A DNA stretch of 64,000 nt, taken from contig NZ_BBPP01000003.1 of the NCBI RefSeq assembly GCF_000787835.1, forward strand, positions 21,375 to 85,374, given 5' to 3'. This stretch comes from Streptacidiphilus melanogenes (GTDB lineage: Bacteria > Actinomycetota > Actinomycetes > Streptomycetales > Streptomycetaceae). The translations under genes were made by a program, and so were the position numbers. Of this stretch, positions 41,938 to 50,381 are shown one piece after another (the stretch's first letter is position 1; every line of letters begins with the position of its first letter). The notes below the pieces were generated by a model, which worked only from the letters and a program-made list of their open reading frames with translations, made no database searches and was not told the origin of the DNA.

Positions 41938-42969
41938 TCAGGGGACGAGGATGATCTTCCCGGTCGCGGTGCCGGACTCGGCCAGGCGCAGCGCCGCGGC
42001 GGCCTCGGTGAGCGGGAGCCGGGTGGCGATGCCGGGCGTGATCCCGCCGCTGCGGACGGCGGCGAAGACCTCGGTGAGGTCGGCCCGGAGGCGGGCGCGG
42101 AAACGGTCCTTGGCGAGGGCGTGGCCGGCCCAGATGTTGTAGAAGGTGGCGCGGCGCCGGTTGGGCAGCGCGTTCCACGTCCAGGTGCGGGCGAGGATCT
42201 TCAGGACCGGCCACTGCTTGGAACCGGTGTCGTCGCGGGTGGAGGCGCTGCCGTAGGCGACGAGGGTGCCGCCGGGGGCGAGCAGGTGCCAGGAGTCGAC
42301 GACGCTGCGGCCGCCGAGGTGGTCGAAGACGGCGTCCACGCCGCCGGGCGCCAGCCGGCGCACCTGGGCGGGGACGTCCCCCGTGCGGTAGTCGAGCGGG
42401 ACGGCGCCCAGGGCGCGCAGCTGGTCGTGGTGCCGCGGGGAGGCGGTGCCGATGACCTTGGCGCCCGCCGCGGTCGCGAGTTGGGCGAGGACCGAGCCCA
42501 CGCCGCCGCCCGCGCCGTGCACCAGGACCGTCTGACCGGACCGGACGTGCGCCTTGCGGTGCAGCATCTGCCAGGCCGTGATGCCGTTCACGACGACCGT
42601 CTCGGCCTGGGCGGGGGAGATCCCGTCCGGCACCTCGACCGTGTCCCGCGCGTCCACCAGCACGTGGCTGGCCCAGCCGCCCACCTTGACCAGGGCGGCC
42701 AGCCGCCGGCCGGTCAGGCCCGGGTCGACGCCGGGGCCGGTGCGCAGGGCGCGGCCCACCAGGTCGTAGCCGGGCACGAACGGGAAGGCCGGCTGGTCGT
42801 AGTAGCGCCCGCGGCGCATCTGCTGCTCGGCGAAGGACACGCCCGTCGCCTCGACGGCGATCAGCACCTGGCCCGGCCCCGGCTCCGGGACGGGCGCCTC
42901 GCGGATCTCGAGGCCCTCGGGCTCGACGATCCCGGGCAGGACGACCTGGACAAGCTGTTCGCGGCTCAT
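41938..42969 (-). CDS. MDR-superfamily quinone-type oxidoreductase
   Basis: A 343-residue zinc-independent medium-chain reductase. N-terminal GroES-like part (LEIREAPVPEPGPGQVLIAVEATGVSFAE), then VVVNGITAWQMLH and the NADPH loop VLVHGAGGGVGSVLAQLA. Catalytic Zn ligands are absent, as in quinone/enone reductases. ATG 42969 has CTGGAG five bases upstream. It is divergent from a TetR gene across 109 bases that include a palindrome at 43002-43016, so it is probably repressed by that TetR protein and induced by a small molecule. Confidence 0.9.
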   Translation of the reverse strand: MSREQLVQVVLPGIVEPEGLEIREAPVPEPGPGQVLIAVEATGVSFAEQQMRRGRYYDQPAFPFVPGYDLVGRALRTGPGVDPGLTGRRLAALVKVGGWASHVLVDARDTVEVPDGISPAQAETVVVNGITAWQMLHRKAHVRSGQTVLVHGAGGGVGSVLAQLATAAGAKVIGTASPRHHDQLRALGAVPLDYRTGDVPAQVRRLAPGGVDAVFDHLGGRSVVDSWHLLAPGGTLVAYGSASTRDDTGSKQWPVLKILARTWTWNALPNRRRATFYNIWAGHALAKDRFRARLRADLTEVFAAVRSGGITPGIATRLPLTEAAAALRLAESGTATGKIILVP

Positions 42970-43001
42970 GACCACTCCAGTCGGTAGATGCTCTCGCTTC
43001 T

Positions 43002-43016
43002 GTTATAGGTTCTAAC
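43002..43016. promoter_or_regulatory. Probable TetR operator
   Basis: GTTATAGGTTCTAAC is an imperfect palindrome (GTTATAG versus GTTAGA) in the divergent region between the oxidoreductase and the TetR gene, in AT-rich DNA where both promoters should lie. Confidence 0.5.
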
Positions 43017-43078
43017 TCATCGCCTTCGTGATAGTCAAGAGCGTCAGTGATACCCTCTAGCCGAAAGGTGGTGGGGCT

Positions 43079-43744
43079 GTGGTCGGGACGGATGCGGGAA
43101 CGCCGAGGGAGCGGTACCGGGCCCAGGTGCAGCAGGAGATCAAGGCGCACGCCTGGGAGCAGATCCGGGCCGCCGGAGCCTCGGCGCTGTCCCTCAGTGC
43201 GATCGCCAAGCGGATGGGCCTGAGCGGCCCCGCGCTCTACCGCTACTTCGCCGGGCGGGACGAGCTGATCACCGCGCTGGTCCGGGACGCGTACCGCAGC
43301 CTCGCCGACGCCGTCCGCCTCCGGGCGGAGGCGGGCGCCGACCTCGCCGCGCTGGCGCAGGTCCTGCGCCGGTGGGCGCTGGACGACCCGCAGCGCTACT
43401 TCCTCGTCTACGGCACCCCGGTGCCGGGCTACGAGGCCCCCCGGGACACCACGTCCATCGCCGCCGAGATCATGGCCGTCCTTCTGGAGGCGAGCGCGGG
43501 GGTGGTCGGGGCCGCCACGCCCGACGACCGGGAAGCTCCGGGCCCGCTCGAGGCCCACCTCGCCGAGCACCGCTCCTGGGACGGTGGCAACCCGGCGCCG
43601 TCGTCCGCGCTGCGCCTCGCGCTCGTCTTCTGGACGCGCCTGTGCGGCGTCCTCTCCCTCGAACTCGCGGGCCACTTCACCGGCATGGGGTTCGACCCCG
43701 AGGAGCTCTACACCGCCGAGGTCCGCGCCCTCACGGGGGGCTGA
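43079..43744 (+). CDS. TetR/AcrR-family regulator
   Basis: A 221-residue TetR protein. HTH: ASALSLSAIAKRMGLSGPALYRYFAGRDELITALVRD (residues about 33-70, with LYRYF as the hallmark). The C-terminal half is a TetR_C-type helical domain containing RWALDDPQRYFLVYGTPVPGYEAP, typical of the WHG-containing branch. GTG 43079 follows AGGTGGTGGGG. Divergent from the oxidoreductase, which is its likely target. Confidence 0.88.
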   Translation: MVGTDAGTPRERYRAQVQQEIKAHAWEQIRAAGASALSLSAIAKRMGLSGPALYRYFAGRDELITALVRDAYRSLADAVRLRAEAGADLAALAQVLRRWALDDPQRYFLVYGTPVPGYEAPRDTTSIAAEIMAVLLEASAGVVGAATPDDREAPGPLEAHLAEHRSWDGGNPAPSSALRLALVFWTRLCGVLSLELAGHFTGMGFDPEELYTAEVRALTGG

Positions 43745-43845
43745 CCGGAGCGCCGAAGGGCGCCGTCGCCTCGCGCCGGGCCGCGCCCGGGTTCGGGCGG
43801 CCTCCAGCGGATGCGGGCGTGCGGGGAAGGGCGCACGATCGAGTC

Positions 43846-44127
43846 GTGACCGCGATCGTCGTCCTGCTGGAGCTGGAGCCCGCCACGGAGGTGGTGGACG
43901 CCGACGTCGGTGAGACCGACATCGGCGCCCGGGTCCGCGCGGTCCACGCCGCGGCCGCCGACGCGGAGGCTCCCGGCGCCCCGCTCCCGCGCACCCTGTG
44001 CGGGCTCGACACGGACGAACTGGAGCCCGAGGCCTACGTGCCCGCGGGCCCCGGTGCACCGTGGTATCCGCCCGAGTACCGCAGCCGGCACTGCCTGGAC
44101 TGCGAAGAGGCGCTGCGTGGCGCCTGA
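43846..44127 (+). CDS. Small hypothetical protein with C-terminal CxxC
   Basis: A 93-residue acidic protein (VTAIVVLLELEPATEVVDADVGETDIGARVRAVHAAAADAE in outline) whose C-terminus reads YRSRHCLDCEEALRGA, a His/Cys-Cys cluster that could bind zinc. The middle has a lone Cys (RTLCGLD). GTG 43846 is the best in-frame start, although no strong ribosome site is seen. Codon third positions are G/C rich. Not recognised as a family. Confidence 0.5.
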   Translation: MTAIVVLLELEPATEVVDADVGETDIGARVRAVHAAAADAEAPGAPLPRTLCGLDTDELEPEAYVPAGPGAPWYPPEYRSRHCLDCEEALRGA

Positions 44128-44184
44128 TTCCAACGCCCGCGCCTGATCCGACCGCGTGTGATCCGGCCATGCGCTCTCCTCACC

Positions 44185-44232
44185 GTGTCAACCAGGGTTG
44201 ACACGGCTTGCTCTGTCAACCTACATTGACAG
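44185..44232 (+). promoter_or_regulatory. Palindrome-embedded promoter of the HTH/Clp-N pair
   Basis: Two 20-base palindromes: GTGTCAACCAGGGTTGACAC at 44185-44204 (9-base arms) and CTGTCAACCTACATTGACAG at 44213-44232 (7-base arms), centres 28 bases apart. TTGACA (44198-44203) and TACATT (44222-44227) form a -35/-10 pair 18 bases apart, one inside each palindrome. The predicted start falls on or next to ATG 44235, so the mRNA is probably leaderless. The binding protein may be the HTH protein itself. Confidence 0.7.
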
Positions 44233-44234
44233 AC

Positions 44235-44471
44235 ATGAGCGAAACCAGGACGCTCGCGGACGCCGCGAGCAGCCGCGATCCGGCGGTCGGCCTGAAGGCC
44301 GTGCGCGCCCTGCGCGAACTGGCCGAACGGCTGGAGGACCTGCAGGTCGGCAACGCCCGCGCGCAGGGATGGACGTGGCAGATGATCGCGGACTGCCTCG
44401 GCGTCAGCCGTCAGGCGGTCCACAAGAAGCACGGCGGCGGCGGCCGGTTCGGCCGCAGGAAGGAAGACTGA
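44235..44471 (+). CDS. Small helix-turn-helix protein
   Basis: A 78-residue protein. Residues 15-45 form an amphipathic helix (AVGLKAVRALRELAERLEDLQV) and residues 48-68 a helix-turn-helix (WTWQMIADCLGVSRQAVHKKHG), with a Gly/Arg tail (GGGGRFGRRKED). ATG 44235 starts two bases after a palindrome and has no ribosome site, fitting a leaderless mRNA. The next gene, three bases further, encodes a Clp N-domain protein. Probable autoregulated repressor of the pair. Confidence 0.82.
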   Translation: MSETRTLADAASSRDPAVGLKAVRALRELAERLEDLQVGNARAQGWTWQMIADCLGVSRQAVHKKHGGGGRFGRRKED

Positions 44472-44473
44472 CG

Positions 44474-45043
44474 ATGTTCGAGCGGTTCACCGCCGACCTC
44501 CGGCGGGCCGTCGTCCTCGCCCAGGAGGAGGCGCGGATGCTGGACAGTGCCACGACCGGCCCCGAACACCTCCTGCTCGGCCTGCTCGGCCTGCCGGGCG
44601 ACGCCGCCGTCGCGCTGCTCGCCGAGGGCGGGCTCGACCTGCCGACCGCCCGCGAGGCGGTCCGCGGCGGCCACGCCGCGCCAGGCCCGGAGCTGGACGC
44701 CGAGGCGTTGGACACCATCGGCATCGACCTGGACGCCGTGCGCGAGAAGGTGGAGGCGGTCTTCGGCGTCGGCGCCCTCAGTGGGGCAGGCAGCGCCGCG
44801 GGGCGCCGCAGGCGCGGCGGCGGGGGTTTGCCCGGTGGGCATCTCCCGTTCACTCCCGAGGCGAAGAAGTCCCTGGAGCTCTCGCTGCGCGAGGCTCTCG
44901 CGCTGAAGAGCCGGGTGATCCTCCCCGGCCACCTCCTCCTCGGGCTGCTGAGGCTCGAGGAGGCCCCCGCCGCCCGCCTCGTGCACGCCCGCGGCTTCGA
45001 ACTCGCCGACCTGCGCGGGCGCGTCCGCGCAACCCTCGCCTGA
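44474..45043 (+). CDS. Clp N-terminal domain protein without ATPase
   Basis: A 189-residue protein made of two Clp_N repeats: MFERFTADLRRAVVLAQEEARMLDSATTGPEHLLLGLLGL and FTPEAKKSLELSLREALALKSRVILPGHLLLGLLRLEE, with a Gly/Arg linker between them. The AAA+ modules of ClpC/ClpA are missing, so it cannot unfold substrates. It may bind adaptors or substrates and compete with ClpC. It is in one operon with the HTH gene (three-base gap), under a palindrome-controlled promoter, which suggests a stress-linked role. Confidence 0.85.
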   Translation: MFERFTADLRRAVVLAQEEARMLDSATTGPEHLLLGLLGLPGDAAVALLAEGGLDLPTAREAVRGGHAAPGPELDAEALDTIGIDLDAVREKVEAVFGVGALSGAGSAAGRRRRGGGGLPGGHLPFTPEAKKSLELSLREALALKSRVILPGHLLLGLLRLEEAPAARLVHARGFELADLRGRVRATLA

Positions 45044-45181
45044 GGGTCGGTCAGTACACCTGCCCGCCAGTCGAATCCGACGATCGGCGGTGTCCAGACC
45101 GCCGAGCGGAGGTACCGCCCCGCCCTGCGGTTCGTGGAACATCGAACCAGGACCCCGCCGTACCCCCGTGTGCGGGATCTC

Positions 45182-45210
45182 TGCCCCGGCCGTCGTGCTC
45201 GGCCGGGGCA
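45182..45210. terminator. Rho-independent terminator
   Basis: TGCCCCGGCCG and its exact 11-base complement around a 7-base loop, followed by TTTCCCCTTT. It separates the Clp-N gene from the convergent ricin-domain gene. Confidence 0.82.
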
Positions 45211-45230
45211 TTTCCCCTTTCCGGGCTACG

Positions 45231-45794
45231 TCACATGTCGTACGGGCCGATGAGCGTCCACTGCTGGTTCGGGTCGCTGCCGCTGCTGTTGCTCAGGCAG
45301 TCCCACTGGTCGACCCTGCCGCCGTTCGACTGGGACCAGCCCTGCACCTCGAGGCACTTGTTGCTGTTCACGTTGATGACCCGGCCGCCGCCCACGAACC
45401 ACAGCTGGTTGGTGTCCGGGCCGTTGCTGTTGCTGAGACAGTCCCACTGGTCGACGGTGGCGCCGTTGGACTGGGACCAGCCCTGAACCTCGAGGCACTT
45501 CCCGCTGAAGGCGTTGACGATCCGGTAGTAGCCGTTCACCGGCTCGAACCGCCACGCCTGGTTGGCGTCGGGGTTGTCACCGGGATAGATGCAGTTCCAC
45601 TGATCGGCGGTGCCCCCGTTCGCCGAGGACCACCCCCCGATCTCAAGACAAAGGCGGGAGTTGATGTTCTCCATGACGAACGGCTCGGGATCTGAGGCAT
45701 GGGCCGAGGCGGCTGGAAGCATGACCAGGAAGCCCGCGGCGGCGACGGTCATGCAGAGAGAACGACGCCAGGACGGCAGGATGCGGACAGACAA
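45231..45794 (-). CDS. Secreted ricin-type beta-trefoil lectin
   Basis: A 187-residue exported protein. Signal peptide residues 1-33 (ending ASAHAS). The rest is one ricin B-like domain of three repeats: NSRLCLEIGGWSSANGGTADQWNC, GKCLEVQGWSQSNGATVDQWDC and NKCLEVQGWSQSNGGRVDQWDC, each with the QxW-type end (WRFEP, LWFVG, QWTLIG). The last two repeats are nearly identical, so they duplicated recently. Probably binds galactosides or glucans outside the cell. No enzyme domain is attached. Confidence 0.92.
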   Translation of the reverse strand: MSVRILPSWRRSLCMTVAAAGFLVMLPAASAHASDPEPFVMENINSRLCLEIGGWSSANGGTADQWNCIYPGDNPDANQAWRFEPVNGYYRIVNAFSGKCLEVQGWSQSNGATVDQWDCLSNSNGPDTNQLWFVGGGRVINVNSNKCLEVQGWSQSNGGRVDQWDCLSNSSGSDPNQQWTLIGPYDM

Positions 45795-45896
45795 GGAGAA
45801 CCCCCCCGGATGTTCACAGGACGGCCGCGACGGCCGGTCGTTGATCGGTGATCATCTTGGATCACGCCCGTCCGGGCGGCAACCGGATTGGCCGAA

Positions 45897-46826
45897 TCAC
45901 CGCCCCGGCAAGTCCACCACGGGTGCTGACGGTTGCTGGAGTCCGAGCAACCGGGTGAGCTCGGTGAGCGCGCGGCCGAGGGGGAGGTCGACGCGGTGGG
46001 CCGCGTGCTCGTCGCCACGGGTGCGGCCCTGGTTGATGATGAGGACCGGGATGCCGCGGCCGGCCGCATGGCGGACGAAGCGCAGGCCGGAGAGGACTGT
46101 CAGCGAGGAGCCGAGGACGAGGACGGCGTCGGACTCCTCCACCAGGCGGTAGCACTGGTCCACCCGGGAGCGGGGGACGTTCTCGCCGAAGAAGACCACG
46201 TCGGGTTTGAGGGTTCCGTCTCCGCAACCCGCGCAGGGCACCGTGCGGAAGGCGCGGACGAGGGCGTCGGGCAGGTCCGCGTCGCCGTCCGGGTTGATCC
46301 GGGTGGCGGTCGCCGCGAAGTCGGGATTGGCCTCCCGCAGTCGGCGGTCGAGCTCCGCGCGCGGGCTGGTCCCGCGGCAGCCGAGGCAGACGACACGGTC
46401 GAGGCTGCCGTGCAGCTCGACGGTCTCGACGAGCTCGGCCGTCCCCGCCGCGCGGTGCAGGCCGTCGACGTTCTGCGTGATCACGCCGGTGAGGTAGCCG
46501 TGCCGGGCCAGCGTCGTCACGGCGTGGTGGCCGCTGTTGGGGTGGGCCCCGGTGATCGCGCGCCAGCCCAGGTGGCTGCGGGCCCAGTAGCGGCGCCGGG
46601 CCTCGTCGCTGCCGGTGAAGTCCTGGTAGGTCATCGGGGTGTGGCGGCGCAGCGTGCCGCTCTCGCCGCGGTAGTCGGGGATCCCCGACTCGGTGGACAG
46701 CCCGGCGCCGCTCAGGACCAGGACGCGGCCCGCGCGCACGACGGAGGCGACGGCCTCCACGCTGGTCGACGCCGGGGCCGGCGGGACGCCGGTGGGCGTC
46801 CAGGTCAGAGTCGGTCGCATCCGCAT
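45897..46826 (-). CDS. Sir2-family NAD-dependent deacylase
   Basis: A 309-residue sirtuin. NAD loop VLSGAGLSTESGIPDYRGESG; catalytic base in ITQNVDGLHRAAG and ELHGSLDRV; zinc ligands in CLGCRG and CAGCGDG; and the C-terminal VLGSSLTVLSG and IINQGRTRGD. All four zinc Cys and the catalytic His are present. Two ATG codons (46826 and 46820) sit at the start. It removes acetyl or other acyl groups from protein lysines. The gene follows the ricin gene on the same strand but is probably separate. Confidence 0.92.
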   Translation of the reverse strand: MRMRPTLTWTPTGVPPAPASTSVEAVASVVRAGRVLVLSGAGLSTESGIPDYRGESGTLRRHTPMTYQDFTGSDEARRRYWARSHLGWRAITGAHPNSGHHAVTTLARHGYLTGVITQNVDGLHRAAGTAELVETVELHGSLDRVVCLGCRGTSPRAELDRRLREANPDFAATATRINPDGDADLPDALVRAFRTVPCAGCGDGTLKPDVVFFGENVPRSRVDQCYRLVEESDAVLVLGSSLTVLSGLRFVRHAAGRGIPVLIINQGRTRGDEHAAHRVDLPLGRALTELTRLLGLQQPSAPVVDLPGR

Positions 46827-46847
46827 GCATGCAGGGTACGGCGATCC

Positions 46848-47042
46848 TCAGGCAGTCGAGGGGCCGTCCGCGGGAGCCTCGGGCAGCGCATCGGGCAGCG
46901 GTGTGGCCCAGTCCAGGACGCGCAGCAGCTCCTCGTCCACCCGGGGAGCGGGCCTGCCGCCACCGCCCGGCCCGCCCGGCTCCCGCGCCGGAGGGGGCCC
47001 CGACGGGCCGCGCGCCGCGGTGAGCTGCGCGCTGGCTGCCAT
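46848..47042 (-). CDS. Small conserved-looking protein (64 residues)
   Basis: A short frame from ATG 47042 to 46848 with Pro/Gly-rich start and an acidic C-terminal segment, RVDEELLRVLDWATPLPDALPEAP. The ending resembles a conserved tail, and it follows a GAGCGGAAC-type ribosome site. It sits between the SpoIIE phosphatase and sirtuin genes on the same strand. Too short to assign a function. Confidence 0.42.
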   Translation of the reverse strand: MAASAQLTAARGPSGPPPAREPGGPGGGGRPAPRVDEELLRVLDWATPLPDALPEAPADGPSTA

Positions 47043-47158
47043 GTTCCGCTCGGTGCGCGGCCTGCGGTGCCGCTCGGGCGAGTCTAGGCGATCTGGTGGT
47101 GGACACGTCAGCCGGACACGCCGTGCGGTTCGGCGAGCTGCGAGCGGCGCAGGAGCCC

Positions 47159-49687
47159 TCAGCGGGCGGGGCCCCAGCGGTCGATCGAGGCCAGCAGCAT
47201 CGCCACGTCGTCCAGGCGGCTGGTCGCGGGCAACGCGTCCGCGAGCAGCCGGTCCGCGAGCTGCTCCAGCGAGGGCACGTCCGCGTGGGCCAGCGCGGCG
47301 CGCAGGCGGTCGATGCCGTGGTCGATCTGCCCGTCCGGGCGCTCGACCAGGCCGTCGGTGTACAGGGCCAGCACCGAGCCGGGGGCCAGGACCACTTCCT
47401 CGACCGGGAAGGTCGCCCTCGGATCCACGCCCAGCAGCACCCCGCCGCCCAGGTCCAGCACGTCGGTGCGCCCGTCGGGGTGACGCAGCAGCGGGGGCAG
47501 ATGGCCCGCGCGGACGCCCTGCGCCCGGCCCGTGGCCGGGTCCAGCTCGACGAGGCAGCAGCTGGCCAGCAGCCCGGACCCGAGGTCGGGCAGCAGCTGG
47601 TTGACGTGCTCCAGCACCTGCTCCAGCGGGTGTCCGCTCGCCACGAAGGCGCGGACCGCGCTGCGCAGCTGCCCCATGACACCCGCCGCCGCCACGCTGT
47701 GCCCCTCGACGTCGCCGATCACCAGGCAGAGCCCGCGCTCGGTGACGATCGCGTCGTACCAGTCGCCGCCGATCTCCATCCCGCGCGTGCCCGGCAGGTA
47801 GCGGGCGGCGATGCGCACGTCGTCCAGCCGGGGCAGGGCGTGGGGGAGCAGCGCCTGCTGCAGCCCGCGGGCGAGGGCGAACTCCGCGTCGTACAGGCGG
47901 GCACGCTCCAGGGCCTGGGCGATCAGGCCCCCGAGCGCGGTCAGCACGCTGCGCTCCTCGGAGGTGAACGGGTGCGGCTCGTCGAAGCCGAGGATGCAGC
48001 TGCCGACCGGGTGACCGGAGGCGATCAGCGGCAGGAACGCCCACGCGCACATCTGGTCCAGCGGGATGCCGGGGTAGGCCCCGGCGAGCTCGTCGACGGA
48101 CGCGAAGAAGATCGGGGCGCCGCTGGTCAACGTGTCCACCCCGGGGAGCCGGGCGCGCATCGGCGTGCCCTCGAAGGGATCGAGGAAACCCTCTGGGTAG
48201 CCCGCCTGAAGCGCCAGGTGCAGCCGGTTCTCCCTGACCACGTAGATCGCCAGCTCCTGGCCGCCGAACGCGGGCAGGATCTGTTCGGCCACCGCCGCGC
48301 ACACCTCGCGGACGGACACCGCCTGCGCCAGGGCGCCGGCCAGCTGGAGCAGGTGGTAGATCGCGCCCGCCCCGCCCGGCCGGGCCGCCTCGTCGGTCTG
48401 CGCGACCGGGACGGCGATGTCCTCCACCGCCCGGCCCTTGCCGCCGGTGGGGAGCGCGCCCGGCTGGACCGTGCCGGTCATGCCCTGCGCGTCCGGCTGC
48501 AGCGTGAACGCCAGCCAGCGGTCCGGCGGGCGGCAGGCCAGGAAGGCGGTCGGCTGCCGCGAGATCACCGCCGCCCGGTAGCGGTCCTCGTGGACCGGAT
48601 CACTCAGCCAGGGCAGCATCTCCCACAGTGTCCGGCCCAGCAGCGTCTCCCGGCCGACCCCGAGCATCAGCTCCGCGCCCAGGTTGGCGTACAGCACCCG
48701 CCCGTCCCCGTCGAGCGAGAACACGCCCTGCCGCATCCGTTCGACCGTCTGCGCCGCGGCCGCCGTGGTCCCGATGTCGAGCACCGCGCCGACCAGGTGC
48801 GGTCCGCGCACGCCGTGGGCGACCCCCTCGCGCACCCGCGCCCAGACCTGGACGGGGCGCACACGCTTCGAGGCGTCGACGACCCGCAGACGCAGCGGCG
48901 GGAACCGGCCCGTCCGGTAGGCGCGCCGCAGCGCGGCCCGCACCCGCGGCAGGTCGTCGGCGTCGATCGCGGTGGTCAGCACCTCGACGGCCCGGCCGGT
49001 GCCGGTCCCGGGGGCGAGGCCGAACAGCGAGCAGAGCGCGTCGTCGAGGTCGAGCGCCCTTGTCTCGAGGTCCAGGTCGAACAGCCCGAGCTGGACCGCC
49101 TGACCCGTCAGCCAGGGCAGTTCCACGACCGTGGTCCGGGCCTCGACCGACCCGCCGTCGGCGAGCAGCTGGGACAGCTCGGCGCCGAGCCGGCGCGCGG
49201 TCTGCCGCAGATGCCGCCGAGCGGTCGTGGGCACGCCCTGGTCGGTGGCCGGCCACAGCGCGCAGAGCACGCCGAAGACCTCCTCGCCGTCCATGACCGG
49301 GGTGTAGGCGGACGCGAAGGCGTACGGCAGACCCATCAGCAGCTGCGGGAAGCGGCGCATGGTCTCCTCGGGCCCCGCCAGGTGCACGGTGCGCCGCGAG
49401 CGGTAGGCGAGCGATCCCGGGAGCGCGCCCTGCACCGAGACCCTGCGGAACGGCTCCAGCGTGGCGACGGGCACCCCGACGACGGTGCTCAGCACCAGGG
49501 ACCGGCGGTCCCGTGAGCGCAGGTAGACCATGGAGCCGTAGGCGCCGGTGCCGCGCACGGTGCGTTCCACCGCGTCGGCCAGCAGATCGTCGCAGTGACG
49601 GGCGGCGGCTGACGCGAGGCCGCCGGCTCCGCCGCCGCGAGTGGTCCGGGTCGCCCCACCCGGATCATTGGGCACATCCTGGCGCAC
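47159..49687 (-). CDS. Multi-sensor SpoIIE-type phosphatase (GAF-PAS-GAF-PP2C)
   Basis: An 842-residue phosphatase of the RsbU/SpoIIE family. Residues about 20-190 resemble a GAF domain (SMVYLRSRDRRSLVLSTVVGVPV), about 190-420 PAS-like units (VFSLDGDGRVLYANLGAELMLG), about 440-600 a second GAF (QELAIYVVRENRLHLALQAGYP), and about 610-842 the SpoIIE/PP2C domain (MEIGGDWYDAIVTERGLCLVIGDVEGHSVAAA, LYTDGLVERPD, DDVAMLLAS) with the metal-binding Asp residues. Start GTG 49687 has GAGAAGG upstream; GTG 49675 is an alternative. It probably dephosphorylates an anti-sigma antagonist in response to light, redox or osmotic signals. No kinase partner is adjacent. Confidence 0.9.
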   Translation of the reverse strand: MRQDVPNDPGGATRTTRGGGAGGLASAAARHCDDLLADAVERTVRGTGAYGSMVYLRSRDRRSLVLSTVVGVPVATLEPFRRVSVQGALPGSLAYRSRRTVHLAGPEETMRRFPQLLMGLPYAFASAYTPVMDGEEVFGVLCALWPATDQGVPTTARRHLRQTARRLGAELSQLLADGGSVEARTTVVELPWLTGQAVQLGLFDLDLETRALDLDDALCSLFGLAPGTGTGRAVEVLTTAIDADDLPRVRAALRRAYRTGRFPPLRLRVVDASKRVRPVQVWARVREGVAHGVRGPHLVGAVLDIGTTAAAAQTVERMRQGVFSLDGDGRVLYANLGAELMLGVGRETLLGRTLWEMLPWLSDPVHEDRYRAAVISRQPTAFLACRPPDRWLAFTLQPDAQGMTGTVQPGALPTGGKGRAVEDIAVPVAQTDEAARPGGAGAIYHLLQLAGALAQAVSVREVCAAVAEQILPAFGGQELAIYVVRENRLHLALQAGYPEGFLDPFEGTPMRARLPGVDTLTSGAPIFFASVDELAGAYPGIPLDQMCAWAFLPLIASGHPVGSCILGFDEPHPFTSEERSVLTALGGLIAQALERARLYDAEFALARGLQQALLPHALPRLDDVRIAARYLPGTRGMEIGGDWYDAIVTERGLCLVIGDVEGHSVAAAGVMGQLRSAVRAFVASGHPLEQVLEHVNQLLPDLGSGLLASCCLVELDPATGRAQGVRAGHLPPLLRHPDGRTDVLDLGGGVLLGVDPRATFPVEEVVLAPGSVLALYTDGLVERPDGQIDHGIDRLRAALAHADVPSLEQLADRLLADALPATSRLDDVAMLLASIDRWGPAR

Positions 49688-49796
49688 CCCTTCTCTGTAC
49701 GCTCGGCCTCCTGGTGTGTCAAGGCGAAACCGCAGGTGGCGGCCCCGCCTGCGCACGCACCCAGCGTGAGCTCGACGGGGCCACGAGGTGAGGGGA

Positions 49797-50381
49797 TCAG
49801 TTGCCGCGGTGACGCTGGTGACGTCCGGCCTGCGGTTCTGCCTGGAGGCGGGTCAGCACCTCGTCGGCGATCTGCTCCGCTCCGCCCACGGCGTCGACCG
49901 ACACGAGCAGGTCGGCGTAGTAGGCCAACACCGGGGCGGTGTCTCGGTGGTACACCCGCTGACGGTTGCGGATGACGTCCTCGGCGTCGTCCTGGCGCCC
50001 GCGGGCGAGCAGCCGGTCGACCAGGACGTCCTCGGGCGCGGTGAACTCGACGACGGCGTCGAGCTTCACGCCGGACCCGTCCAGGAGCAGGGTGAGCCCG
50101 TCGGCCTGAGGGACCGTCCGCGGGAAGCCGTCCAGGATGAACCCGTGCCGGGCGTCGGGCTCGTCGAGGCGCATCCGCACCATGTCGACGGTGACCGAGT
50201 CCGGCACCAGCTCACCCGCGTCCAGGTAGCGCTCGGCGTCCCGCCCGAGCGGCGTGCGCCGCTCGCGGTGCCGGCGGAAGAGGTCGCCGGTGGAGATGTG
50301 GGGGACGCCCAGGGCGGAACTGAGCATGGCTGCCTGGGTGCCCTTGCCCGCTCCGGGCGGGCCGATGAAGACGAGTCGCAT
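49797..50381 (-). CDS. Short adenylate kinase paralogue
   Basis: A 194-residue adenylate kinase. P-loop GPPGAGKGTQ, AMP motif GDLFRRHRERRTPLG, FILDGFPRTVPQADGL, LID-type ARGRQDDAEDVIRNRQRVYHRDTAPVLAYY. The LID is the short form, without the zinc-finger insert of long-type enzymes. Streptomycetes also carry a long-type adk in the ribosomal protein operon, so this is probably a second, stress or specialised copy. ATG 50381 has only weak upstream purines. It is not in an operon. Confidence 0.85.
   Translation of the reverse strand: MRLVFIGPPGAGKGTQAAMLSSALGVPHISTGDLFRRHRERRTPLGRDAERYLDAGELVPDSVTVDMVRMRLDEPDARHGFILDGFPRTVPQADGLTLLLDGSGVKLDAVVEFTAPEDVLVDRLLARGRQDDAEDVIRNRQRVYHRDTAPVLAYYADLLVSVDAVGGAEQIADEVLTRLQAEPQAGRHQRHRGN

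Noticed and set aside
41846-44170. In-frame extension of the MBL gene to give a protein of over 1000 residues
   Set aside because: The extra part is antisense and off-frame to the oxidoreductase and TetR genes; the MBL gene has its own ATG and ribosome site at 41845.
44185-44232. CIRCE or HAIR heat-shock operators before the Clp-N gene
   Set aside because: The palindromes read TGTCAAC...GTTGACA, which does not match the GAGTGCTAA (HrcA) or CTTGAGT (HspR) consensus.
45231-45794. Ricin gene as a toxin
   Set aside because: Only the carbohydrate-binding trefoil is present; there is no ADP-ribosyltransferase or RNA N-glycosidase domain.
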